DNA of 64,000 nucleotides from Ligaoa zhengdingensis (GTDB lineage: Bacteria; Bacillota; Clostridia; Oscillospirales; Ruminococcaceae). The notes below the pieces were generated by a model. That model was not told where the DNA came from. It saw only the letters and a program-made list of their open reading frames with translations, and did not search any database. The stretch's first letter is position 1; each line of letters begins with the position of its first letter. The position numbers and the translations under genes are program-made. The stretch spans positions 434,001 to 498,000 of the forward strand of contig NZ_JACRST010000001.1 in assembly GCF_014384885.1 (NCBI RefSeq). Reading direction: 5' to 3'. Below, piece by piece: positions 9,417 to 17,270 of the stretch.

Positions 9417-9453
9417 GGGCCGCTGAGGGGTTTCCTCAGCGGCCCGTATTTTT
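9417..9453. terminator. Bidirectional terminator between trpS and the GyrI-like gene
   Basis: Twelve perfect pairs (9417-9428 with 9434-9445) with a 5-nt loop. T-rich tails follow on both strands, so it serves the convergent units. Confidence 0.92.
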
Positions 9454-9454
9454 G

Positions 9455-9919
9455 TCATTCCTGCATGGCAAATAAAAGATCGATGGACGGCGAGCGGCCG
9501 AAGCTCTTCTCCGTGTGGTACTCGTACTCCCATCCCGCACAGCGGCAGCCGCTTGCAGGCTGCCACTGAGTGTAAAAGCGACGCTTGGCCTCCCCGATGG
9601 CGGGACCCCACAGAAATCCGAGCTTTGGCTCCACCGTCACACGGGCGTACAGGCCCGCAGGCAGCACCAAGCGTTCCAACCCATCGCCGGGGATTGTCCC
9701 ACCGATGAAGAGCTTGAAGTTCCCCGTCTGCTTGCAGTAGTCGCGGGACAGCACGAAGAACGGCAAAACCTCCTTCTTTGATCTGCCGACCCTGCGGTAG
9801 AACTCCTCCGAGAGACGCGGGATGTCCTTGGCGGCCGTCCGGTCGCCCGATTCGGCCCACACGCCGTAAACCTCCTGCGCCTACTCCCGGCGCTCCAACG
9901 TCACCTCAAAACTTGCCAT
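9455..9919 (-). pseudogene. GyrI-like effector-binding domain protein, interrupted by in-frame TAG
   Basis: The encoded sequence is a single GyrI-like/AraC-type effector-binding domain (small-molecule pocket), ending in the typical EYEYHTEKSFG..PSIDLLF pattern. An ATG at 9919 sits one base after the prmC stop and has AAGGTGG at the right distance, so translation should start there. Codon 13 is TAG (9881-9883); the frame then runs uninterrupted for about 140 codons to the stop at 9455. A GAG-to-TAG change is the simplest explanation. A shorter product from the GTG at 9862 would lack the first beta strand. Either a recent pseudogene, a suppressed amber codon or a sequencing error. Confidence 0.75.
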
Positions 9920-9920
9920 C

Positions 9921-10787
9921 TTATTTTCCACCTTCGGAGCGCCGCCCCATCACAACCCGCTCAAAGCCCTCCAAATCCTTCGCAATAGAAATCTCGGTAA
10001 AGCCCTGCTGCATCAGGATTTTTTGCACATCGCCGCTCTGGCCGTCCCCCACCTCAAAGGCGAGCCAACCGCCCGGGGTGAGGCTGTCCCGGTAGAGCCG
10101 CGCGATCTCACGGTAAAACAGCAGGCCGTCTTTATCGCCATCCAGCGCCATGGCCGGTTCCCGCCGCACCTCGCGCTGTAGCCCGGCCAGCTCCCCGGAG
10201 GGGATGTAAGGCGGGTTGGAGACGATCAGATGAAAGCGCTCCCCGGCGGTCACGCCGTCCGGACCCTCCAGTACATCCGCCCGGATGGGGCGGACGTTGC
10301 TCGCGCCATTGTGTGCGACGTTTTGGGTGAGATACTCGAAAGCTACATCCGAAAGCTCCACCGCTGTCACCTGTGCGTCCGGCCGGTGTTTGGCCAGTGC
10401 GACCGCGATACAGCCGCTGCCGCTGCACAAATCGAGGATGCGCGGCGCGGAAAATCCGCGGCACAGCCGCAGCCCGGCGTCCACCAGCGCCTCGGTGTCC
10501 GCCCGCGGGATGAGTACCCCCTCGCCCACCAGAAACTCCAACCCGTAGAATTCCCATCGGCCCAAGATGTATTGCAGCGGCTGTCCGGCGCAACGCTGCG
10601 ACAAAAGCGCTGCCATCCGGCCGGCCTCCTCCGGCGTGACCGGGCGATCGGGCTCCGCGAGCTGCGCAGCGCGATCGAGCCCCATGCCGAAGGCAATCAG
10701 CTCGCAAAGCTCAAAGGCAGGGGCAAAAACCCCTGCCTGTTTCAGCTCTTGTATCCACTCTTTTTTTTGTGCGCGCAGCGTCACCAT
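9921..10787 (-). CDS. prmC: Peptide chain release factor N5-glutamine methyltransferase
   Basis: Methylates the Gln of the GGQ motif in release factors RF1/RF2, raising termination efficiency. The 288-residue protein has the helical N-terminal domain, the SAM-binding motif (DLCSGSGCIA) and the catalytic NPPY motif (VSNPPYIPSGE). The ATG at 10787 overlaps the end of the DUF1385 gene, so the two are coupled; the frame upstream of it is not coding. In related bacteria prmC follows DUF1385 and precedes prfA, but here prfA is absent and the broken GyrI-like gene takes that place. Confidence 0.95.
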   Translation of the reverse strand: MVTLRAQKKEWIQELKQAGVFAPAFELCELIAFGMGLDRAAQLAEPDRPVTPEEAGRMAALLSQRCAGQPLQYILGRWEFYGLEFLVGEGVLIPRADTEALVDAGLRLCRGFSAPRILDLCSGSGCIAVALAKHRPDAQVTAVELSDVAFEYLTQNVAHNGASNVRPIRADVLEGPDGVTAGERFHLIVSNPPYIPSGELAGLQREVRREPAMALDGDKDGLLFYREIARLYRDSLTPGGWLAFEVGDGQSGDVQKILMQQGFTEISIAKDLEGFERVVMGRRSEGGK

Positions 10788-11722
10788 TTGTCCTCGTCCT
10801 TTGTCTCCGGAATGACCGGCAGCATCGAAGCGATCGCCACCTCGATCTGGTCGTCGTGCGGCTCGTTGGTGGTCAGGTGCTGCAGCCACAGACCGGGCGC
10901 TGAGATGATGCGGGTGAGGATGTTGTCGTAGCGCCCCGCCAGCTTGATGATCTCATACGCGATGCCGACCACCACCGGCAGCAGGATGATCTTGTACAAT
11001 ACGCGCAGCATCCCGCTGCCCCAGGGGACGAACGAAAAGACAATGATGCTGATGATCAGCACGATTAGGATAAAGCTGGTGCCGCAGCGGGGATGGAAGC
11101 GGCGGTATTTGCGCACGTTTTCCACTGTGAGTTCCTCGCCCGCCTCGTAGCAGGCGATGGTCTTGTGCTCAGCCCCGTGGTATTCAAATACGCGGCGGAT
11201 ATCGGGCATCCGTGCGACCAGCGCCAGATAGAGGACGAAGATGGCGATTTTCAGAATGCCCTCCAGCGCGGTCTTCATCCCACCCAGCGGAATCGCCATA
11301 TCCAAAAACTTGATGGCGTAGGTCGGAATCACCATGAACAGCAGCAGCGCCAGCACAACGCCCAGCACCATGGCAAAGCCGGAGATCACCTTCATCATGT
11401 TGTCACCGAGCTTTTCGGTCAGCCACTTTTCAAACTTGCCCGGCTCCTCGTCCTCCAGATCCATGCCGCTCTTCTCAGCCGATTTCATCAGGCAGGTATA
11501 GCCGATGACCAGCGAATCGACCAAGTTGAAGATGCCGCGGATAAGCGGCACCTTTTTGTACCAAGCGCCGACCCCCTTGTTCTCCCAAGTCTCGGTGTCA
11601 ATGCTCTGATCGGGCATACGGGTGGCCATCGCCGATAGCCTGGGGCCCCGCATCATCACCCCTTCGATCAACGCCTGTCCGCCGATGCTTGTTTTGTGGC
11701 AGCAGGCCTTCTTTTCTTCCAT
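10781..11722 (-). CDS. DUF1385 family membrane protein (YqhQ type)
   Basis: A 313-residue membrane protein with the family's conserved N terminus (SIGGQALIEGVMMRGP) and the YHGAEHKTI..YE motif in the middle, flanked by about four to five hydrophobic helices. The family is widespread in Firmicutes; its molecular role is not established. AAAGGAG precedes the ATG by seven bases. It overlaps prmC by seven bases, the same neighbour it has in many Clostridia. Confidence 0.9.
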   Translation of the reverse strand: MEEKKACCHKTSIGGQALIEGVMMRGPRLSAMATRMPDQSIDTETWENKGVGAWYKKVPLIRGIFNLVDSLVIGYTCLMKSAEKSGMDLEDEEPGKFEKWLTEKLGDNMMKVISGFAMVLGVVLALLLFMVIPTYAIKFLDMAIPLGGMKTALEGILKIAIFVLYLALVARMPDIRRVFEYHGAEHKTIACYEAGEELTVENVRKYRRFHPRCGTSFILIVLIISIIVFSFVPWGSGMLRVLYKIILLPVVVGIAYEIIKLAGRYDNILTRIISAPGLWLQHLTTNEPHDDQIEVAIASMLPVIPETKDEDKW

Positions 11723-11797
11723 CTGATTGCTCCTTTCCCGCCGGCCGTTCCTGCGGTCCGGCGTTCCCTGTCCGGGTATTTCTCGCCGCCGGAAGGA

Positions 11798-13228
11798 TCA
11801 CTCCTCCACTTTTTTATGGGCGATGGGCAGCGATATCACCACCGTCGTCCCCTTGCCCTCCTGGCTGTCCACATCCAGACGGCCCGAGTGCATCGAGACG
11901 ATTTCATCCGCCACCGCGAGCCCGATACCAGAACCGCGGCGCGTGGAATTGCCCTTGTAAAACTTCTTCTTCACCATCGGCAGATCTTCAGCCTTGATGC
12001 CGCAGCCGGTGTCGGTCACAGCAATGCGCACCGTCTTGTCGTCGTGCGTCACGGCGATGGCGATGGTTGCGCCCGCATCGGAATATTTGATGGCGTTGTC
12101 GATGATGTTGACAAACACCTGGCGCAGCCGGTTGCGGTCGCCGATCACCGGGATCGACTCCTCCGGCTCGTCGTAGCGGATGGTCATTCCCTCGCGCATG
12201 GCGCGCTGGGTGAACATCAAATAGGCCTCGCCCAGCTCTGCGATGATGTCGATGCGGTCCATCATCAGCGTCAAGCGGCCGTTCTGCATCCGGCTGAAGT
12301 CCAGCAGCTCCTCCACCATGGAGGAGAGACGGTCGGTCTCCTTGAGGATGACCCCCATCCCCTTTTCGATCGTCTCGTGGTCGGTTGCGCCCACCAGCGT
12401 CTCACCCCAGCCCTTGATGGCGGTGAGAGGGGTGCGCAGCTCGTGTGAAACGGACGAAATAAAGTCGTTTTTCATCTGCTCCCCGGCCGCAAGCTCGCTC
12501 GCCATGTAGTTGATCGCCTCGCAGAGGTCGCCGATCTCGTCGTCGTTCTTCTTTTCCAGCCTCGCGTCGAAGTCGCCCTGCGCGATCTTCTTCGCAGTCA
12601 CCCCGATCTCTCCGACCGGGATGACGATTGAATTGATGAAATAGGAGCTGGAAAAACCGACAAAACAGAGGATCGCCACCAGCACCAGCGTCACCGCCAG
12701 GATCAGGGTGCGCACCTGCCGGTCCACCCGGGTGAGGGACACCACAAAGCGCAGGGCCGCAATTTCGCTGTCCTGCACGGGGGAAACCATCGTGATTGCC
12801 ATGACCTTTTCGCTGTCCAGCTTGCCGACATACTCCCCGAAAGAATAAGACCCAGCAGCCGCCGTCTTTTGTTTTTCAAAGGCGAGCGCGTGGTCGGGCA
12901 TCTCCACCTGGCCGGTGGGCTTGAAGCCGCTGGAGGTGAGCAGCACATTGCCCGAGCCGTCCACAGCCATCAGCTCCATCTTGTCCTTATCCTCGAAATT
13001 TTCCACCAGATTGCGCACCTGCGCCTGGTAATCGACCGAGCTGTCCTCGGAATAGCGCAACAGGGACGAGGCCATCACCGACGCGCGGGAATTGATGGCG
13101 GAACGCACGCTGTTGTAGTAATAGCCGCGGATACCGGCCGCGCCGATCAGCTCGATCGCCAGCAGGATAATTAGGATCACGCCAAAGCTGTTGAACAACC
13201 ACCGCTTGGTAATCCGCTTCATCGCCAT
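11798..13228 (-). CDS. Sensor histidine kinase with extracellular sensing domain
   Basis: A 476-residue membrane sensor. Two membrane helices (about 11-31 and 174-195) flank an extracytoplasmic domain of about 140 residues. Then come a HAMP linker, the dimerisation/phosphoacceptor domain with H262 in SHELRTPLT, and the ATPase domain with N box (NIIDNAIKYS), G1 (DTGCGI) and G2 (GSGIGLAV). All catalytic boxes are intact. It lies 31 bases downstream of its response regulator gene, in the order lipoprotein-regulator-kinase, and the lipoprotein may take part in sensing. The signal is unknown. Confidence 0.92.
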   Translation of the reverse strand: MAMKRITKRWLFNSFGVILIILLAIELIGAAGIRGYYYNSVRSAINSRASVMASSLLRYSEDSSVDYQAQVRNLVENFEDKDKMELMAVDGSGNVLLTSSGFKPTGQVEMPDHALAFEKQKTAAAGSYSFGEYVGKLDSEKVMAITMVSPVQDSEIAALRFVVSLTRVDRQVRTLILAVTLVLVAILCFVGFSSSYFINSIVIPVGEIGVTAKKIAQGDFDARLEKKNDDEIGDLCEAINYMASELAAGEQMKNDFISSVSHELRTPLTAIKGWGETLVGATDHETIEKGMGVILKETDRLSSMVEELLDFSRMQNGRLTLMMDRIDIIAELGEAYLMFTQRAMREGMTIRYDEPEESIPVIGDRNRLRQVFVNIIDNAIKYSDAGATIAIAVTHDDKTVRIAVTDTGCGIKAEDLPMVKKKFYKGNSTRRGSGIGLAVADEIVSMHSGRLDVDSQEGKGTTVVISLPIAHKKVEE

Positions 13229-13259
13229 GGCGCTTCTTCCCTCCTCCCGCCTTTTGGGC

Positions 13260-13970
13260 CTACGATTCCTTAGGACCTGCCGTCCATTTGTATCCGAACC
13301 CCCACACCGTCAACAGATATTGCGGGGAACTCGGCTCATCCTCAATCTTCATGCGCAGCCTGCGGATGTTGACATCCACAATTTTGATATCGCCGAAATA
13401 GTTGTCGCCCCAGACCTTTTTGAGGATTTCTGAGCGCTCAAGCGCCACATTCTGATTGTGTAAAAAGAAATCCATGATCTGATATTCCACCTGGGTGAGA
13501 TCGATCACCTTGCCGTTCTTGGAGAGCATCCGGCTCTTGAGGTTGAGGATGAACGGCCCGGAGATGATCTCGTCCGGCTGCTCCTGCCGCTGGGACGTCA
13601 TCGTCACCCGCCGGTGGATGGCGTCCACCCGCGCGGTGAGTTCCGAGGGGGAGAACGGCTTGGTGACATAGTCGTCCGCGCCGATCATCAGGCCGTTGAC
13701 CTTATCCATCTCCTGCGACTTGGCCGACAGCATGATGATGCCGATGGTGCTCGACTGCGCCCGGATTTTTTTGCACAGGGTGAATCCGTCGATGCCCGGC
13801 ATCATAATGTCGAGCAGCGCCACGTCAAAGTTGCCCTGCTGTTCTTCAAAGATGCGCAGCGCCTCCTCCCCGTTGGCCGCCGGAGTGACATCGTAGCCCG
13901 CTCGCTGCAGGTTGATGACGACAAAGTCGCGGATCGCGTCCTCATCCTCCACCACCAGGATTCGTTTCAT
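13260..13970 (-). CDS. Response regulator, OmpR/PhoB family
   Basis: A 236-residue transcription factor. The receiver domain has the acidic pair (VVEDED), the phosphoacceptor D54 (LLDIMMPG), the conserved Thr/Ser position (MLSAK) and the switch Lys (VTKPFSP). The C-terminal winged helix follows (VNIRRLRMKIE, then VWGFGYKW). Start ATG with GAAGGGAT upstream. It is encoded between a calcium-site-like lipoprotein and the cognate kinase. Confidence 0.94.
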   Translation of the reverse strand: MKRILVVEDEDAIRDFVVINLQRAGYDVTPAANGEEALRIFEEQQGNFDVALLDIMMPGIDGFTLCKKIRAQSSTIGIIMLSAKSQEMDKVNGLMIGADDYVTKPFSPSELTARVDAIHRRVTMTSQRQEQPDEIISGPFILNLKSRMLSKNGKVIDLTQVEYQIMDFFLHNQNVALERSEILKKVWGDNYFGDIKIVDVNIRRLRMKIEDEPSSPQYLLTVWGFGYKWTAGPKES

Positions 13971-13997
13971 TCTTGATCCCTTCTTTCCAAACTAAAG

Positions 13998-15392
13998 TCA
14001 GGGCAGTAAGGAAAAGCACCGCCCGATATCGCTTTCGGTCACCCGGAAGGACTCGTCCTCCAGCACGGCAGGATAATAGACCTTGTAGTCGTAGTAGCCC
14101 CGGGAACCGAGCAGCTTGTATTGATCCTCCCCCGCATTCTTGTCGGGGGGGCTGTTGCGGTTAACCACATTGATGCGCAGCAGCTCGCGGTAACTGGCCG
14201 CCAGCGAGCCGCCGTACTCCAGGAAGCGCCATTCGCCGGTGGCCACCTCAGCCGCCACCGTCACTTCCCCTTCCATCCACTGTTCGGGAAACTCCAGGCG
14301 GTAGCCCGCATCGGGGTTGACCACGCCGTACCAGACCTGCTCGAACCGCTCGCCGTCAAACCGGACATAGCGCGCGGAATAGAGCTTGTCCGCGTCGCTG
14401 TCCTCGCTGTAACCCGGCAGAACGGACGATTCGCTCGGCTGGTAGGGGATCTCCATCACCCCGTCGCCGTCGATATCCTCGCAGTAGTAGCGCTGCTCCC
14501 GCTTGAGGTTGATCTCGTTTTCCTCGATCTCCTCGTCGGTGCCGCTGAGCTGCTTGTTGTACTGGCTGATGACGTTGACCATCCTGCGCGGGGATTCAGC
14601 TTCGTATTTCAAAATATCGGTGACAAAGCGTCCGGATTGCAGGCGGGAATCGATGAACACCGCCTCGATCTCGCTTGTCAACTGGCCGATCTTCACCCGC
14701 TGTATCTCGGAGATCGAACCGGACAGCTCGATCTTAGAGCTGACATCCAGCTCGCCCGTCTCCTTGCCGGCTGAAACCAGCCGCGCCTCAGGGCTTCCCG
14801 TGCGCAGCAACAGCAGCTCGGTCAGGCCGTCGCGGTTGAAATCGTAGACCATCAGCTCGTTGTACTGCCCGCTGCTGCTGGTCAACAGGTTTTCCAGCTT
14901 GTCCTGGCTGTTCTGTGGCTGATAGCGGTAAACTGCGACTGTCTTTTCCCCGCCGCCGCGGCTCCAGCCCACAATGATGTTTTCGGCCCCCTGTTCCAAC
15001 ATGCTGCCAAACTGCACCAGCTCCACGCTGTCGCCCTGGCCGGGGATGCTGTAGTCGAACACCCATCCCTCGTCGGTCTGCACCAAAATCCCCATCATTG
15101 CGTTGGCGTTGCCCATCTGCGGATCGTAAAAGACGATCGCCTCCTCCTTGCCGTCGCCGTCGATATCGTGCATCACAAAGGCGGAGCGGTAATCCCCCGC
15201 CTTGGGGTATTTAAACTTCACGTCGCGGGTGCGCGTGCCGTCGAACAGCGCTTCGCGGATCGCGCTCTGTTCGGAGGTGAGCAGCGGCGCATCCATCAGG
15301 TTCTCAGGGCTGAGCTCCAGCCTCGCACAGGAGGAAAACAGCAGCGCGCAGCAGATTGTTGTAAGCAACAACAGCATTGTTTGAAAGCGCAT
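13998..15392 (-). CDS. Lipoprotein with FG-GAP/VCBS-like DxDGDG repeats
   Basis: A predicted secreted lipoprotein of 464 residues. The N terminus has two basic-free turns, a hydrophobic core and a lipobox-like LFSSC with Cys22 as the acylated residue. Three Ca-binding-like loops are visible (DIDGDGKEEAIV, DFNRDGLTELLL, DIDGDGVMEIPY), spaced as in beta-propeller VCBS/FG-GAP proteins. The ATG at 15392 follows AAGGGGG by seven bases; twelve extra codons upstream are rejected. It is the first gene before the two-component pair, which suggests an extracytoplasmic accessory or target of that system. No enzyme motif seen. Confidence 0.82.
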   Translation of the reverse strand: MRFQTMLLLLTTICCALLFSSCARLELSPENLMDAPLLTSEQSAIREALFDGTRTRDVKFKYPKAGDYRSAFVMHDIDGDGKEEAIVFYDPQMGNANAMMGILVQTDEGWVFDYSIPGQGDSVELVQFGSMLEQGAENIIVGWSRGGGEKTVAVYRYQPQNSQDKLENLLTSSSGQYNELMVYDFNRDGLTELLLLRTGSPEARLVSAGKETGELDVSSKIELSGSISEIQRVKIGQLTSEIEAVFIDSRLQSGRFVTDILKYEAESPRRMVNVISQYNKQLSGTDEEIEENEINLKREQRYYCEDIDGDGVMEIPYQPSESSVLPGYSEDSDADKLYSARYVRFDGERFEQVWYGVVNPDAGYRLEFPEQWMEGEVTVAAEVATGEWRFLEYGGSLAASYRELLRINVVNRNSPPDKNAGEDQYKLLGSRGYYDYKVYYPAVLEDESFRVTESDIGRCFSLLP

Positions 15393-15462
15393 GGGCTGTC
15401 CCCCTTTCTGTATCTCTTCGTGAAACACTCGCCTTATTATTATACTATATCGGAATAATAAA

Positions 15463-15503
15463 ATAAAGTGAAACTTGCAACTCTTCAGCAGGTTTCACTT
15501 TAT
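15463..15503 (-). terminator. Strong hairpin: terminator of the XRE gene, overlapping the lipoprotein promoter
   Basis: Sixteen pairs including one G-U (15463-15478 with 15488-15503), 9-nt loop. On the minus strand a T-rich tract (TTTTATTATT) follows. The -10 of the lipoprotein gene (TATAAT, 15439-15444) begins only 18 bases further on, so the hairpin borders or covers its -35 region. Confidence 0.7.
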
Positions 15504-15615
15504 CATACAAATTTGAACATTCTATAGATTTTTATGTGCAAAGGGTGAATTTCAACCAATCCTCTTTATTTTTCGCCCACATAATGGTACAATATGCAAT
15601 ATTACCAAGACAGTA

Positions 15616-16317
15616 TCACTTGGGTTGAAGGGTCATTTTGTCCTCGCTGTTCTGCACCAGGTTAAAAAGCGAGGATGCGCACATCGGATAGCGCTCGTTG
15701 ATCACGTCGGTGGTGAGCGCCAGCTCCTCCGAGGAGCGCAGCGGCTCCTGCCCATCGAGAGGCTGCCCGCCCACCAACGCCTGCGCGTTGGCACTGTGCA
15801 CCTGCATCATGGCGCCCGCATACTGGTCGGCCACCCGGCGCGGCACGGTGAACATCGCGTCCTGATTTTTAGGGTGGGCCGCATAAACCACACGGAACAT
15901 GCGGTAGACCGCCAGCATCAAAAAGCTGGACACCTCGCCCGTGAGGGACTTGTTGTTGGCGCGTTGGAGCAGGTCGAACAGCACATTGAGCGAATTGGAG
16001 ATCAATTTTTTGTTGAGCACCGGCAGAATGCTGCCCCGGAAGGTGTTCTCCTTGCCGGCCGCCTGCTCGGGCTCCGGGATATCCTCCACGGTGAGGGTGG
16101 CCCCCATGCGATCGGGCGAACGCCCGAGCAGATAATCGCAGGATACATGGTAGAAATCGGCGGTGCGCACCAGAAAATCCAATCCGCATTCCCGGATTCC
16201 CTTTTCATAGTGCGACAAAAGGGCCTGTGAAATTCCCAGTTCACCGGCCGCTTCCTTTTGACTGATTCCCTTTTCTTTCCGCAGAAGGGTCAGAATTCTG
16301 GGAAAATCCGCGTTCAT
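15616..16317 (-). CDS. XRE-family transcriptional regulator with long C-terminal domain
   Basis: A 233-residue protein. Residues about 5-65 form a Cro/CI-type helix-turn-helix (KGISQKEAAGELGISQALLSHYEKG). The remaining 165 residues are of unknown function and could bind a ligand or mediate oligomerisation. The ATG at 16317 has GGGGG eight bases upstream. It is divergent from the histidine phosphatase gene; the intergenic region has a strong promoter for this gene with an inverted repeat immediately downstream of its -10, which suggests autoregulation. Confidence 0.85.
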   Translation of the reverse strand: MNADFPRILTLLRKEKGISQKEAAGELGISQALLSHYEKGIRECGLDFLVRTADFYHVSCDYLLGRSPDRMGATLTVEDIPEPEQAAGKENTFRGSILPVLNKKLISNSLNVLFDLLQRANNKSLTGEVSSFLMLAVYRMFRVVYAAHPKNQDAMFTVPRRVADQYAGAMMQVHSANAQALVGGQPLDGQEPLRSSEELALTTDVINERYPMCASSLFNLVQNSEDKMTLQPK

Positions 16318-16353
16318 AGTCAATACCCCCGCTAACGCCTCATCCAGCGATTT

Positions 16354-16368
16354 TTTACGTACAGTAAA
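16354..16368. promoter_or_regulatory. Candidate operator TTTAC-N5-GTAAA at the XRE start site
   Basis: Perfect 5-bp half sites with 5-bp spacing, abutting the -10 box of the XRE gene. An autoregulatory site is an inference from position and symmetry only. Confidence 0.35.
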
Positions 16369-16397
16369 TTATAATCCATTTTGATACGAGTTGTAAA
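16368..16397 (-). promoter_or_regulatory. Sigma-A promoter of the XRE regulator gene
   Basis: TTTACA (16392-16397), 18-base spacer, TATAAT (16368-16373), 50 bases before the start codon. Confidence 0.8.
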
Positions 16398-16460
16398 GTC
16401 CTGAAAGCAAAATATTTCGACGTTTTGGGCCAAATTTCTGTTGGCGAAAGGAGAATTTCG

Positions 16461-17189
16461 GTGATTACTTATAAAGTACATCTGATTCGTCACGGCATGA
16501 CCGAGGCAAACCTCAAGGGATTGTATGTGGGGCGCACCGATACCCCATTATGTGACGAGGGTCGGGAAAAACTGCGCATGCTGCGCGACCATTGCGGGTA
16601 TCCGGAAATCCAGAAGCTCTACTCGAGCCCCCTCTCCCGCTGCCGGGAAACCGCCGAAATTTTATACCCCGACCGGATGTGCGAGGTGGCCGCCGATTTT
16701 GTCGAGTGCGACTTCGGCGCGTTTGACGGCAAGGCGATCGGCGAACTCAAGAACGACCCCGCCTTCAACGCGTGGATCGACTCCGGCATGAAGACCCCGC
16801 CGCCGGGCGGCGAGTCCAGCCGCGAACTGGAGGAACGCGTCAGCCGGGGGCTGGAATATGTCTTTGCCGACATGATGTCCCGCCGGCTCACCTCCACGGC
16901 GATCGTCACCCACGGCGGCGTGATCATGACCCTGCTGGCCAAATACGGCTATCCACGCCGCGAAAGCCCCTACGATTGGGTCGTCGCCAACGGCGCCGGC
17001 TACACCATCCAGATGACCCCGCAGATGTGGATGCGCGACGAGGGGTTTGAGGTGTACGAACCGATCCCTTACCGCTACGAGGCGTTTGCCCGCCTGGGGC
17101 TGGAGGCCTTTGAGGAGCAGCTGCGCGAATGGAAGGAACGCGGCGGCGAGGACCTCTTTTTTGAGGGAGAAGATTTCGGCGGGGATTAA
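16461..17189 (+). CDS. Histidine phosphatase (phosphoglycerate mutase-like) family protein
   Basis: A 242-residue member of the branch-1 histidine phosphatase superfamily. The phosphoacceptor His11 lies in LIRHGMTE, and the second catalytic His in IVTHGGV. Family members include phosphoglycerate mutases, alpha-ribazole phosphatase and general phosphatases; the sequence does not decide among these. The C-terminal 40 residues extend past the core fold. The GTG start at 16461 follows AAAGGAG by seven bases. It is followed 81 bases later by leuB in the same direction. Confidence 0.88.
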   Translation: MITYKVHLIRHGMTEANLKGLYVGRTDTPLCDEGREKLRMLRDHCGYPEIQKLYSSPLSRCRETAEILYPDRMCEVAADFVECDFGAFDGKAIGELKNDPAFNAWIDSGMKTPPPGGESSRELEERVSRGLEYVFADMMSRRLTSTAIVTHGGVIMTLLAKYGYPRRESPYDWVVANGAGYTIQMTPQMWMRDEGFEVYEPIPYRYEAFARLGLEAFEEQLREWKERGGEDLFFEGEDFGGD

Positions 17190-17270
17190 ACCTTTCTTTG
17201 CTTTTCTGCGGCAGTGTCCGCTGTATTTGCTTCCGATTGATCGATTGAATGAGAAAGGGTGTTTTTAGCG

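Noticed and set aside
9881..9883. TAG as a pyrrolysine codon
   Set aside because: The product is not a methylamine methyltransferase and no pyl genes are in the window; a nonsense mutation is simpler.
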